In this document: one piece after another, positions 8,813 through 16,513 of the stretch | Numbering within the stretch: the stretch's first letter is position 1 | Layout of the letters: each line of letters opens with the position of its first letter | Origin: Trebonia sp963759545 | GTDB taxonomy: Bacteria; Actinomycetota; Actinomycetes; Streptosporangiales; Streptosporangiaceae | Reading direction: 5' to 3' | Assembly: GCA_963759545.1 (NCBI GenBank) | Contig: CAVXAB010000017.1 | Location: 490,040 to 554,039 of the forward strand | Length of the DNA stretch: 64,000 bases | Translations under genes and position numbers: made by a program | The notes under the pieces: generated by a model | The model's database searches: none | Told to the model about the DNA's origin: nothing | What the model saw: only the letters and a program-made list of their open reading frames with translations

Positions 8813-9637
8813 GTGACAGACCTTACGGCAGAGGATCTCCCTGCCCCCGAGATTGATACCTCGCGGCCGCATCCAGCGCGGATGTACGACTACTACATCG
8901 GCGGCAAGAACCACTTCGCCGCCGACCGTGCGGTCGCCGACGACGCGCTCGCGCACTGGCCATCAGGGCGGATCGGGCTGCGAGAGAACCGGCGGTTTCT
9001 CGGCCGGGCCGTCAGGTTCCTGGCAGGCGAGGCCGGCATCAGGCAGTTCCTCGACATCGGCTCCGGGCTGCCGACCACGGCGAACGTCCACGAGATCGCG
9101 CAGGCGGTCGCCCCGTCCAGCCGGGTGGCCTACGTCGACAACGACCCGATGGTGCTCGCACACGCCCGGGCGCTGCTTGCCTCCGCACCCGAGGGGCGCA
9201 CCGCCTACATCCAGGCCGACCTGAGGTCGCCGGCCGACATCCTGTCATCGCCCGTGGTGCGGTCGGTGATCGACTTCGACCAGCCGGTCGCGCTGATGCT
9301 GGTCGCGGTGCTGCACTTCCTGCACGACGAGGACAAGCCGGAAGCGGTCCTGTCGACACTCCTCGAAGCCCTGCCGTCCGGGTCGTACCTGGCGGCGTCG
9401 CACCTGACGTCCGAGCATGAGCCGGAAGGGCTCGGCGCCGGGCAGCGCATCTACCGGAAGGCCGGGATACAGATGCAGACACGAGACGCGGACGAGTTCG
9501 CGTCGCTCGCGTTCTCCGGCCTTGAGCTCGTTCCGCCTGGGGTGGTCCTCGTCTCGGACTGGCGGCCTGACTCCAAGTCGCCGCGACCGACCCCGGCCGA
9601 GGTCAACGGCTACGCAGGGGTAGCCCGCAAGCCGTAA
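8813..9637 (+). CDS. SAM-dependent methyltransferase, DUF574/Methyltransf_19 type (copy 3 of 3)
   Basis: A third paralogue of 274 residues with YYIGGKNHFAADRA, FLDIGSGLPTTANVHEIA and a VNGYAGVARKP end. I chose GTG 8813 because GGGAGGTGG lies four bases upstream. A 192-bp gap holding the repeated string TTCTCGCGCCG and an AT-rich patch (TATTAACGGTTTTTAACG) separates it from copy 2, so it probably has its own promoter. It is more diverged from copies 1 and 2 than they are from each other by eye. Confidence 0.88.
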   Translation: MTDLTAEDLPAPEIDTSRPHPARMYDYYIGGKNHFAADRAVADDALAHWPSGRIGLRENRRFLGRAVRFLAGEAGIRQFLDIGSGLPTTANVHEIAQAVAPSSRVAYVDNDPMVLAHARALLASAPEGRTAYIQADLRSPADILSSPVVRSVIDFDQPVALMLVAVLHFLHDEDKPEAVLSTLLEALPSGSYLAASHLTSEHEPEGLGAGQRIYRKAGIQMQTRDADEFASLAFSGLELVPPGVVLVSDWRPDSKSPRPTPAEVNGYAGVARKP

Positions 9638-9657
9638 TGGCCGCTCCGGCCGCGGTT

Positions 9658-9716
9658 CGCGCTGCGCTGCGCTGCGCTGCGCTGCCCGCGCTGCGCTGCG
9701 CTGCGCCGCGCTGCGC
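9658..9716. repeat. GCTGC simple-sequence repeat
   Basis: About a dozen near-perfect CTGCG units lie right after the third methyltransferase. They encode nothing recognisable and end at a copy of the dispersed motif GCGCTTSTTGCTGTTATC. Confidence 0.85.
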
Positions 9717-9732
9717 GCTTGTTGCTGTTATC
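9715..9732 (-). repeat. Dispersed 18-bp motif, copy 1
   Basis: GCGCTTGTTGCTGTTATC; on the minus strand it reads GATAACAGCAACAAGCGC. Further copies are at 10198-10215, 18000-18017, 18080-18097 and 28322-28339. This one lies in gene-free DNA after the methyltransferase cluster. Confidence 0.75.
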
Positions 9733-9786
9733 ATTCCCTAGGCAATGCCGCGGGAATGGCGGTCACGCAGGGCTCTAACGCTCCCA

Positions 9787-10050
9787 ACGCCCGTTGTCTC
9801 AGTGGTGCGTGGTGACCGTGAGGGCGGTGCGCGGGCTGGGACGCGCCGCCCGCGGGCCGGGGCGCGGCGTGATCGCGGGGACGCGGCGCCCGCAGGCCGG
9901 GCACGGCGCCCGCGCGCGGGACGCGGCGTGATCGCGGGGGATTTCCTTGATCATGTGGATTCCGCATCAAATAAGCTGCGGAACCCACATGATCATGGGC
10001 CTGGCCGCGGTGCCGACGGGACAATCCGGACAGAACGGGCACGCGCGGGC
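9787..10050. repeat. Dispersed repeat element with central hairpin, copy A
   Basis: About 260 bp that match, in inverted orientation, the segment at 46070-46270. Shared landmarks in order are CCGTTG-CTCA-GTGG, GTGGTGACCG, a GC-rich part with GGCGTGATCG, a long hairpin, CATGATCATGGGCC, GGCCGCGGTG and GGGACAATCCGGAC. The hairpin here has a 19-bp stem with one mismatch (9948-9966 and 9977-9995) and a 10-nt loop. No gene was found inside: every frame looks alike between the copies because the DNA is alike. It could be a MITE-like or REP-like element. Confidence 0.75.
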
Positions 10051-10197
10051 GGCGCGACGCGCGGCGACGCACGCGCGCGCGCAGCGCCGGCGCGAACGCG
10101 CGGGGGCGCCTACATCAACGCATCACCCCGCACGCGCCCCAACGATCCACCTTGGCGTCCGCGCCATCCGCGTAACGGCCGCGCAAGGCCGCGCGGA

Positions 10198-10215
10198 GCG
10201 CTTGTTGCTGTTATC
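10198..10215 (-). repeat. Dispersed 18-bp motif, copy 2
   Basis: GCGCTTGTTGCTGTTATC. The TCA that completes the motif end (10214-10216) is the stop codon of the luciferase-like gene on the minus strand, so the motif begins exactly at the gene's 3' end. Confidence 0.75.
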
Positions 10216-11251
10216 AGGCCAGGGCGCGGATGGTCTCGATGTCGCTGACGCGGCGCTCGTGGGTCGGGGAAAGCGCGGTGAGGTTGAGCGTGGTGACGCC
10301 CGCCTCCCTGAAGGCCGCCAGGCGCTCCTTGACGTAGCCGTGCGGGCCGATGAGCGAGGTCTTCTCGACCAGATCGGCGGGGACAAGCGCGGCGGCCTCG
10401 TCCTTGCGGCCGGACAGGTAGGCGTCCTGGATCTGCCGCGCCTCGTCGGCGTAACCGAAGCGGCAGGCCAGGTCGTAGTAGAAGTTCTTGCCGCGCGCGC
10501 CCATGCCGCCGATGTAAAGCGCGAAGAAGGGACGCGTGACGTCGCGCAGGTGCGTGACGTCATCGCCGATGGCGACGGGCGCCTCGGCGATCACGTCGAG
10601 CGGCGGCAACTGCGGGTCGCGCTTGGCCCTTCCCTCCGCGAGGGGCGCGTCCCAGGTGAGGCCCGCCTTCTCCGGGTAGTAGAAGATGGGCTGCCAGCCT
10701 TCGGCTAGCTCGGCGGCGAGGGCGACGTTCTTCGGGCCGAGCGCCGCGACCACGATCGGGATGCGCTCGCGGACCGGGTGGTTGATCAGCTTGAGCGGCT
10801 TGCCGAGGCCGGTGCCCTGCCCGGCGGGAAGCGGGAGCGTGTAGTGCCTGCCGTGGTATTCGAGGCGGTCGCGGCGCCAGACCATGCGGCAGATCTCGAT
10901 CAGCTCCCTGGTGCGGCCCACCGGGGCGTCGTAGGGCACGGCGTGCCAGCCCTCGATCACCTGCGGGCCGCTGGCGCCGAGGCCGAGCGTGAACCTGCCG
11001 CCAGAGACGAAGTCGAGCCCGGCCGCGGTCATCGCGGTCAGCGCCGGGGTCCTGGAGTAGATGGGGAGGATGCCTGAGGCGATCTCCACGGTGCTCGTCC
11101 GGGCCGCGATGAAGCCGAGCTGGCTGACCGCGTCGAAACTGTACGCCTCGGGGACGAAGACGATCTCGAGCCCGGCCCGCTCGAAATCGGCAAGCTCGCT
11201 TACCGTCTCGGTGAACCCGCCCGAGTAGTTGAGCATCATTCCCACGCGCAT
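10214..11251 (-). CDS. LLM-class F420-dependent oxidoreductase
   Basis: A luciferase-like TIM-barrel enzyme of 345 residues. Family features are the start MRVGMMLNYSGGF, FVPEAYSFDAVSQLGFIAA, the glycine-rich FTLGLGASGPQVIEGWHAVP and RTRELIEICRMVWRR. These match the actinobacterial F420-dependent LLM subgroup near Rv3520c. The substrate is unknown. The gene stands alone: divergent from phosphofructokinase upstream, with a dispersed repeat element downstream. The upstream intergenic region contains a GC-rich hairpin of the CCCGGGGG type near 11333. Confidence 0.9.
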   Translation of the reverse strand: MRVGMMLNYSGGFTETVSELADFERAGLEIVFVPEAYSFDAVSQLGFIAARTSTVEIASGILPIYSRTPALTAMTAAGLDFVSGGRFTLGLGASGPQVIEGWHAVPYDAPVGRTRELIEICRMVWRRDRLEYHGRHYTLPLPAGQGTGLGKPLKLINHPVRERIPIVVAALGPKNVALAAELAEGWQPIFYYPEKAGLTWDAPLAEGRAKRDPQLPPLDVIAEAPVAIGDDVTHLRDVTRPFFALYIGGMGARGKNFYYDLACRFGYADEARQIQDAYLSGRKDEAAALVPADLVEKTSLIGPHGYVKERLAAFREAGVTTLNLTALSPTHERRVSDIETIRALA

Positions 11252-11378
11252 GTGCTGGCCTCCTCGCCGATCCCCGCCTGATCGCTGCCGCGACCGGGTG
11301 CCAATTTAACCCGGACGTTGCGTGATGGCTATCCCCGGGGGGTGCCCCAGACATCCCGGCTATGTACCTTTTATCCTG

Positions 11379-11390
11379 TGGTCTAGACCA
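11379..11390. promoter_or_regulatory. DasR-type dre operator, distal site
   Basis: TGGTCTAGACCA, a perfect 12-bp palindrome identical to the core of the dre consensus bound by DasR, the GntR-family GlcNAc regulator of Streptomyces and relatives. It lies 61 bp upstream of the phosphofructokinase start. Its centre is 21 bp from the centre of the second site, two helical turns, so both sites face the same side of the DNA. Confidence 0.8.
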
Positions 11391-11399
11391 TTTATGCTG

Positions 11400-11411
11400 T
11401 GGTCTAGACCA
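11400..11411. promoter_or_regulatory. DasR-type dre operator, proximal site
   Basis: The same core TGGTCTAGACCA; here the palindrome extends to 14 bp (GTGGTCTAGACCAC). It lies 40 bp upstream of the phosphofructokinase GTG, a place suited to blocking RNA polymerase or early elongation. Confidence 0.8.
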
Positions 11412-11450
11412 CTCGGGTGACCACTGGCGTAACAAGGGAACGGCAAGCTT

Positions 11451-12788
11451 GTGCATATGGTGAGTACCGCGGATCCGCTGTCCGTCACGCCTGCCGACCT
11501 GCGAATCCGGCGTCTGGGGGAGCCGGCGATCCTGTCCCCGATGGCCGGGCTCGTGCAGGGGCGGGTGAGCTCACCGCACTACGTGCACGAGTCGGACCGC
11601 GTGCTGCTCGACGACACGCTCGGACGGGCCGAGGCGCGGCTGTGCGGCGTCGCGGACCTGCCCTCGCTTGAACCTGGCGGGCCGCGCGAGTACATCTACT
11701 TCGACCCGTCAAGGACGCGAGCGGGGATCGTGACGTGCGGCGGGCTGTGCCCCGGGCTGAACAACGTGATCCGCGGCCTGGTCCTCGAGCTGGCCGACAA
11801 CTACGGCGTCGCCGACGTGGTCGGGTTCCGCGACGGCTTCCGCGGGCTGGTCGGCCCGGATGTCACCCCGGTGCGCCTGTCCCGCGAGGTGGTCTCCGAC
11901 ATCCACAACAGGGGCGGGACCATCCTTGGCACCTCGCGCGGCGACCAGGATCCCGCGCTCATGGTGGAGACGCTGGTCAGGCTGGGGATCTCGGTCCTGT
12001 TCGTGATCGGCGGTGACGGCTCGCTGCGCGGTGCGGCGAAGATCGCCTCGACGGCGGAGCGGCTCGGGGTGGAGCTGTCCGTCATCGGGGTGCCGAAGAC
12101 GATCGACAACGACATCCCGTACCTCGACCAGAGCTTCGGCTTCCAGACCGCCTTCACCCGGGCCACCGAGTCGATCAAGTCGGCGCTGACCGAGGCAAGC
12201 TCGACGCCGCATGGCATCGGGCTGGTCAAGGTGATGGGCAGGCACTCCGGGTTCATCGCCTGCTACGCGGCGCTCGCCAGTCATGACGTGGACTTCGTGC
12301 TGATTCCCGAGGTGCCGTTCCTCCTTGAGCCGTTCCTGCGAAAGCTGCGCGACCGGGTGCGGCAGCGGGGGCACGCGGTCGTCGTGGTGGCCGAGGGGGC
12401 AGGGCAGGACCTGTTGGAGTACGACGGCGCGGTGGACGCGTCGGGCAACGCGCGGCTCGCCGACATCGGCGGGCTGCTGCGGCAGCGGATCACCGCGGAA
12501 TTCACCGGGACCGGGGAAGAGCTCAGCCTGCGCTACGTGGACCCCGGGTACGCGATCCGCAGCGTGCCCGCCAACGGGTGGGACGCGGTGTACTGCCTGC
12601 GGCTGGCGCAGGCGGCGGTGCACGCCGCGATGGCCGGGCGGACGGCGATGGTCGTCGGGCGCTGGCACGGGCGGTTCGTGCACATCCCGATCCCCGTCGC
12701 GACCGGCAGCCGCAACCAGGTCGACCCGAACGGTGACCTGTGGATGTCGGTCCTTGAGGCGACCGGCCAGCCGGAGCGCCTCTACTGA
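11451..12788 (+). CDS. 6-phosphofructokinase, long 'clade X' type
   Basis: Phosphorylates fructose 6-phosphate to the 1,6-bisphosphate. At 445 residues it is about 100 longer than classical PfkA. It has the PFK core motifs CGGLCPGLNNVIRG, GTSRGDQ, IGGDGSLRGA, VPKTIDNDI and VMGRHSGFIA. Gly in GGDGS favours ATP over pyrophosphate as donor, while Lys in PKTIDND is the PPi-enzyme type; this mixture is known from the long clade. GTG 11451 is chosen because AAGGGA lies 11 bp upstream; ATG 11457 is an alternative. Two dre sites upstream suggest repression by a DasR-like regulator that responds to amino-sugar phosphates, which enter glycolysis as its substrate. Confidence 0.92.
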   Translation: MHMVSTADPLSVTPADLRIRRLGEPAILSPMAGLVQGRVSSPHYVHESDRVLLDDTLGRAEARLCGVADLPSLEPGGPREYIYFDPSRTRAGIVTCGGLCPGLNNVIRGLVLELADNYGVADVVGFRDGFRGLVGPDVTPVRLSREVVSDIHNRGGTILGTSRGDQDPALMVETLVRLGISVLFVIGGDGSLRGAAKIASTAERLGVELSVIGVPKTIDNDIPYLDQSFGFQTAFTRATESIKSALTEASSTPHGIGLVKVMGRHSGFIACYAALASHDVDFVLIPEVPFLLEPFLRKLRDRVRQRGHAVVVVAEGAGQDLLEYDGAVDASGNARLADIGGLLRQRITAEFTGTGEELSLRYVDPGYAIRSVPANGWDAVYCLRLAQAAVHAAMAGRTAMVVGRWHGRFVHIPIPVATGSRNQVDPNGDLWMSVLEATGQPERLY

Positions 12789-12814
12789 GGCCCGCCGCGG
12801 GGCGGCACGGGTGC

Positions 12815-14392
12815 TCAGCCGGCGAGGTCGTCGAGCACGGCACGCAGGCTCGCCTCGTCGGCGGGTACCCCGGTCACCGGCTTGCCCAGGCCATTGAGCA
12901 GTACGAACCTGGCGCTGCCGCGGTACTTCTTGTCGCGCAGCCATGCCTCGCGCAGCCCGGCAAGGCTGAACCGGCCCGCGACAGGGAGGCCGAGCGAGCT
13001 CAGCAGGCCCTTGTGCAGGTCCACCAGGTCATCGTCGATCCGCCCCTGGCGGCGGGCGAGGTAGGCGGCCGCCATCATCCCGACCGCTACCGCCTCGCCG
13101 TCGTCGGCCTTGTCCGGGCCGCTGACCTGTTCGATCGCGTGGGCGAAGGTGTGGCCGTAGTTCAGGAAGAGCCGGTCGCCAAGCTCGCGCTCGTCGTTGC
13201 TCACGATGTCCGCCTTGACCTGGACGCTCTTGGCGACGACCCGGGCGAGCACGGGCAGGTCCGCGGCACGCAGTTCGCCCGGCCGGTCGCGCAGCAGCCC
13301 GACGAGGTCTCCGCCGCTGATCAGCGCGTGCTTGACGAGTTCCGCGAGCCCCGCACCGTACTCGTACTGCTGGCGCGCGGCGAGTCCCACGTCCGAGATC
13401 ACCACGATCGGCTGGTGGACGGTACCGAGCAGGTTGCGGCCCTGCGTGAGGTTAAGTGACGCCTTGCCGCCCACCGCGGAATCGGCCTGGGCGGCGAGGG
13501 TGGTCGGCACGAGCGCGAGCGGCATGCCCCGGTTGTACAGGCCGGCGATGAAGCCGGCGATGTCGCAGACCACCTCGCCGCCCACCCCGACGATCAGGTC
13601 GTCCTTGTGCACGGCGAGGTCGGCCAGGTCGTTGCTCAGCTGGCCGACCGTGGCGAGGTCCTTGGCGCGCTGGCTGCCTGGCACCTCAAGCAGGTGCGGC
13701 TCAAGTCCGGCGTCGCCAAGCGCGAGCGCGAGCGTGTCGGCCGCCTGCTTGTCCCGCGCCGAGGCGAGCAAGACCGCCGTCCTGGCGTAGGGAAGCGACG
13801 GGAGCAGCTGCCCCGCGTGGCTGAGCAGGCCGGCACCGACGTGCACGTTGTAGGTGCCGCCCGTGCACGACACGAGTACCGACGACGCGCCGGCGGGAAG
13901 CGCGGGCGCCGCCCGAAGCCGGGAGATGACCTCTTGGCAGATCGCCTCGGGCCGCCGTCCGTCGGTCGCCACGGTCAGCGTGGCCACCGACTGGTAGGTG
14001 GCCATGCGCCGCTCGTACAGGTCGTCAAGGCCCGGCTTGGCGAGCAGCGGGCGGTAGGTGTCACCCGCCACGCGGAGCATCGACTCGGCGAATCCCACGC
14101 TCAGGTACACGACCTGGGCGGACTTGAGCAGGTCGCGCGTGTCCTGACGGTCGGCCGCGCCGCCGCCGAGTGCGAGCACCGCGGCCGGGCCCTCGAGCAG
14201 GTCAGCCACGACCTCGTGCTCCAGGTCGCGGAAGGCGGGCTCACCGTCCTCCGCGAAGATGCGCCGGACGGACCGCCTGGCCCGCTGCTCGATGACCAGG
14301 TCGCTGTCGACGAAGGGCAGCCCGAGCCGGTCGGCGAGCATGCGGCCCACCGTGGTCTTGCCCGCCCCCATGAAGCCGACGACGCCGATCAC
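12815..14392 (-). CDS. aroKB: Fused shikimate kinase / 3-dehydroquinate synthase-like protein
   Basis: One 525-residue chain. Residues 1-170 are a shikimate kinase with P-loop GFMGAGKTTVG, substrate residues in VDSD, FRDLE and LGGGAA, and lid YRPLL. Residues 180-525 are a sugar-phosphate cyclase with VGGEVVCDIAGF, ADSAVGGK, GLAELVKH and NYGHTFAHAIE. Two changes stand out against canonical AroB: the zinc-ligand His of HGEAV is Asp (ADDGEAV), and GKN is GRN. The stand-alone AroB next door keeps His. The ATG overlaps the aroQ stop by four bases, so it is the fifth gene of the aro operon. It may be a diverged paralogue rather than a second DHQ synthase. Confidence 0.88.
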   Translation of the reverse strand: MIGVVGFMGAGKTTVGRMLADRLGLPFVDSDLVIEQRARRSVRRIFAEDGEPAFRDLEHEVVADLLEGPAAVLALGGGAADRQDTRDLLKSAQVVYLSVGFAESMLRVAGDTYRPLLAKPGLDDLYERRMATYQSVATLTVATDGRRPEAICQEVISRLRAAPALPAGASSVLVSCTGGTYNVHVGAGLLSHAGQLLPSLPYARTAVLLASARDKQAADTLALALGDAGLEPHLLEVPGSQRAKDLATVGQLSNDLADLAVHKDDLIVGVGGEVVCDIAGFIAGLYNRGMPLALVPTTLAAQADSAVGGKASLNLTQGRNLLGTVHQPIVVISDVGLAARQQYEYGAGLAELVKHALISGGDLVGLLRDRPGELRAADLPVLARVVAKSVQVKADIVSNDERELGDRLFLNYGHTFAHAIEQVSGPDKADDGEAVAVGMMAAAYLARRQGRIDDDLVDLHKGLLSSLGLPVAGRFSLAGLREAWLRDKKYRGSARFVLLNGLGKPVTGVPADEASLRAVLDDLAG

Positions 14393-14853
14393 TTGCCCGC
14401 GTCCAGTTCTGCCGCGATGGCCCGCAGCGCCAGCACGTAGCCGTGGAAGCCGAAGCCAGCGATGATCCCGGTCGCGGCGCTGGTGATCACCGACTCGTGC
14501 CTGAAGGCCTCCCGGGCCGCGAGGTTGGAGATGTGCACCTCGACGAGTGGCGCGGTCCGCATCTTCACCGCGTCCATGAGGGCGTAGGAGTAGTGGGTGA
14601 GCGCGGCGGCGTTGAGCACCACGGGCGTTGCGCTGTCGCAGGCCTCGTGGATCCAGGTGACGAGCTCACCCTCGTAGTCGGTCTGCCTGACGTCGACGTC
14701 GAACCCGAGTTGCTTGCCGGTCCGCTGGCACAAGTCCGACAAATCGGCATAAGTGGCGGTTCCGTACACGGACGGCTCGCGCTTGCCGAGGCGGCCCAGG
14801 TTCGGCCCGTTGAGCACGAGCACCCGGCGGGCCTTCGCGTCGGGGCCGCTCAT
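14389..14853 (-). CDS. aroQ: 3-dehydroquinate dehydratase, type II
   Basis: Third enzyme of the shikimate pathway, a small (154 residues) dodecameric type II dehydroquinase. Catalytic features are LNGPNLGRLGKREPSVYG (Arg and Tyr of the lid), RQTDYEGELV, and VEVHISNLAAREAFRHES. The substrate loop reads LNAAALTHYS where most relatives have LNPGALTHYS, a mild change. Start and stop overlap aroB and aroKB by four bases (ATGA). Confidence 0.94.
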   Translation of the reverse strand: MSGPDAKARRVLVLNGPNLGRLGKREPSVYGTATYADLSDLCQRTGKQLGFDVDVRQTDYEGELVTWIHEACDSATPVVLNAAALTHYSYALMDAVKMRTAPLVEVHISNLAAREAFRHESVITSAATGIIAGFGFHGYVLALRAIAAELDAGK

Positions 14854-15941
14854 GCCGCCACCGCCTGGTACGCCCGGGTGAGCAGTTCCTCGGGCGGGCT
14901 GTCGTAGATGACCGGGTTGCCTACGCCGTCAAGGAGGACCATCCGCAGGCGCGCGCCGCGGGCCTTCTTGTCAAGCGACATGGTCGCGCGCAGCGCCGGC
15001 CACGCGTCGCTCCGGTAGGTCACCGGCAGGCCGACCGCGGTGAGCAGCTCCTTGTGCAGCGCGACCTCCCGCTCGGTCAGCCGGCCGGCCAGCCTGGCCA
15101 CCTCGGCGGCGAACACCATGCCGATCGCGACCGCGTCGCCGTGCCTGAAGGTGTACCGCTCCAGCTTCTCGATGGCGTGGCCGAGCGTGTGGCCGTAGTT
15201 GAGCATCTCCCGCTGCCCGGACTCGCGCAGGTCGGCCGCCACCACGCGCGCCTTGACCGCGATCGACCGTGACACCAGCTCGAAAGTGTGCGCGCCTTCC
15301 GGCCGGGCCGCGCCCTGCGGGTCCGTCGCGACCAGGCGCAGTATCTCGCCATCGGCGATGAACCCGGCCTTGATGACCTCGGCGAGGCCCGCCACGTAGT
15401 CGCGGCGGTCGAGTGTTTCCAGCGTCGCCAGGTCGGCGAGCACCCCGGCGGGCGGGTGGAACGCGCCGACCAGGTTCTTGCCCGCCGCGATGTCGATGGC
15501 GGTCTTGCCGCCGACCGCCGCGTCGACCATGCCGAGCAGCGTCGTCGGCACCTGGACGACGGGCACGCCGCGCAGCCAGGTCGCGGCGGCGAACCCGGCG
15601 AGGTCGGTCGCCGCTCCCCCGCCTATGCCGACCACGCAGTCGGTCCTTGTCACCCTGGCGTCCGCCAGCCAGGACCACAGCCGCGCGAGCACGGTGACGT
15701 CCTTCGCCGCCTCGCCGGACGGCACGCCGGTCACCGCCACCTGGTACCCGGCGTCTTCGAGGGCACGGCAGGCCGACTTGGCCAGCGCCGCCAGCCGCTC
15801 GTCGTGGATGACGGCCACCGTCTCCGCCCGCTTGCCGACAAGCCCGGGCAGCGCGCTCAGCACCCCGGTGCCGACGACCACCTCATACGGCTGCTCACCG
15901 CCGACCGGAATCCGGGCCACGGTGCTGTCCATCGCGGTCAT
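14850..15941 (-). CDS. aroB: 3-dehydroquinate synthase
   Basis: Converts DAHP to 3-dehydroquinate using NAD and a divalent metal. At 363 residues it has GIGGGAATDLAGFAA (NAD site), DAAVGGKTAID, AGKNLVGAFHPP, GLAEVIKAG (Glu ligand), NYGHTLGHAIE (His ligand) and RHGDAVAIGM (second His ligand), so all metal ligands are present. It overlaps aroK and aroQ by four bases on either side. This is the likely housekeeping enzyme, in contrast to the fused copy downstream. Confidence 0.95.
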   Translation of the reverse strand: MTAMDSTVARIPVGGEQPYEVVVGTGVLSALPGLVGKRAETVAVIHDERLAALAKSACRALEDAGYQVAVTGVPSGEAAKDVTVLARLWSWLADARVTRTDCVVGIGGGAATDLAGFAAATWLRGVPVVQVPTTLLGMVDAAVGGKTAIDIAAGKNLVGAFHPPAGVLADLATLETLDRRDYVAGLAEVIKAGFIADGEILRLVATDPQGAARPEGAHTFELVSRSIAVKARVVAADLRESGQREMLNYGHTLGHAIEKLERYTFRHGDAVAIGMVFAAEVARLAGRLTEREVALHKELLTAVGLPVTYRSDAWPALRATMSLDKKARGARLRMVLLDGVGNPVIYDSPPEELLTRAYQAVAA

Positions 15942-16513
15942 GCGCGCAGCCGCTTAGCCAGGTCGGCGGCCACCTCCTCGGGGGCCAGGTCGTCGGTGGA
16001 CACGGTGAGCGTCGCGAGCTCGGCGTAGACCGGGCGGCGCTCTTCCAGCATGGCGCGGAGCCGCCCGCGCGGGTTGCCAGGCATCACGACACGGGGCCGG
16101 TCCATGCCCGTGCGCTTGGCGACGGTCGCGAACTCGGTCTCCAGGTAGATGATCACCTGGCCGGCGAGCATCCGGCGCACGTCCGGGTCGAGCACTGCCC
16201 CGCTGCCGAGCGCGAGGACGCCGCCGTCTGCCTTGACCGCGTCAAGGCCGCTCGCGACGGCACCCCGCTCGAGCTCGCGGAAGACCAGCTCGCCGTCGTC
16301 TACGAAGATATCGCCGACCGGCTTGCGCGCCGCCCTGGCCACGAGCGTGTCGGTGTCGGCGAACGGCACGCCGAGCTCGGCGGCGAGCAGCGGGCCGACC
16401 GACGACTTGCCCGCCGTCGGCGGGCCGATGAGCACGACCCCCTTCCCGGCTCCCCAGCGGGGCGGATGACCGTCCGTACCCGGCTGTCCCGCCGGTCCCC
16501 TGTCGGGTGTCAT
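15938..16513 (-). CDS. aroK: Shikimate kinase
   Basis: Phosphorylates shikimate at O3. It has 191 residues with P-loop GPPTAGKSSVG, FADTD, VFRELE, lid residues MDRPRV and the C-terminal RRPVYAELATLTV. The usual GGG motif reads LGSGAV, as Ser replaces the middle Gly; the fused paralogue keeps GGG. It overlaps aroC and aroB by four bases. Confidence 0.93.
   Translation of the reverse strand: MTPDRGPAGQPGTDGHPPRWGAGKGVVLIGPPTAGKSSVGPLLAAELGVPFADTDTLVARAARKPVGDIFVDDGELVFRELERGAVASGLDAVKADGGVLALGSGAVLDPDVRRMLAGQVIIYLETEFATVAKRTGMDRPRVVMPGNPRGRLRAMLEERRPVYAELATLTVSTDDLAPEEVAADLAKRLRA

Noticed and set aside
9658..9716. Possible CRISPR array at the GCTGC repeat
   Set aside because: Units are five bases long with no spacers, and no cas genes are near.
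9731..10072. Similar short frames in both copies of the dispersed hairpin element (for example DHVDSA-NKLRNPHDHG)
   Set aside because: Similarity is seen in several frames at once, which follows from DNA identity rather than from coding selection.
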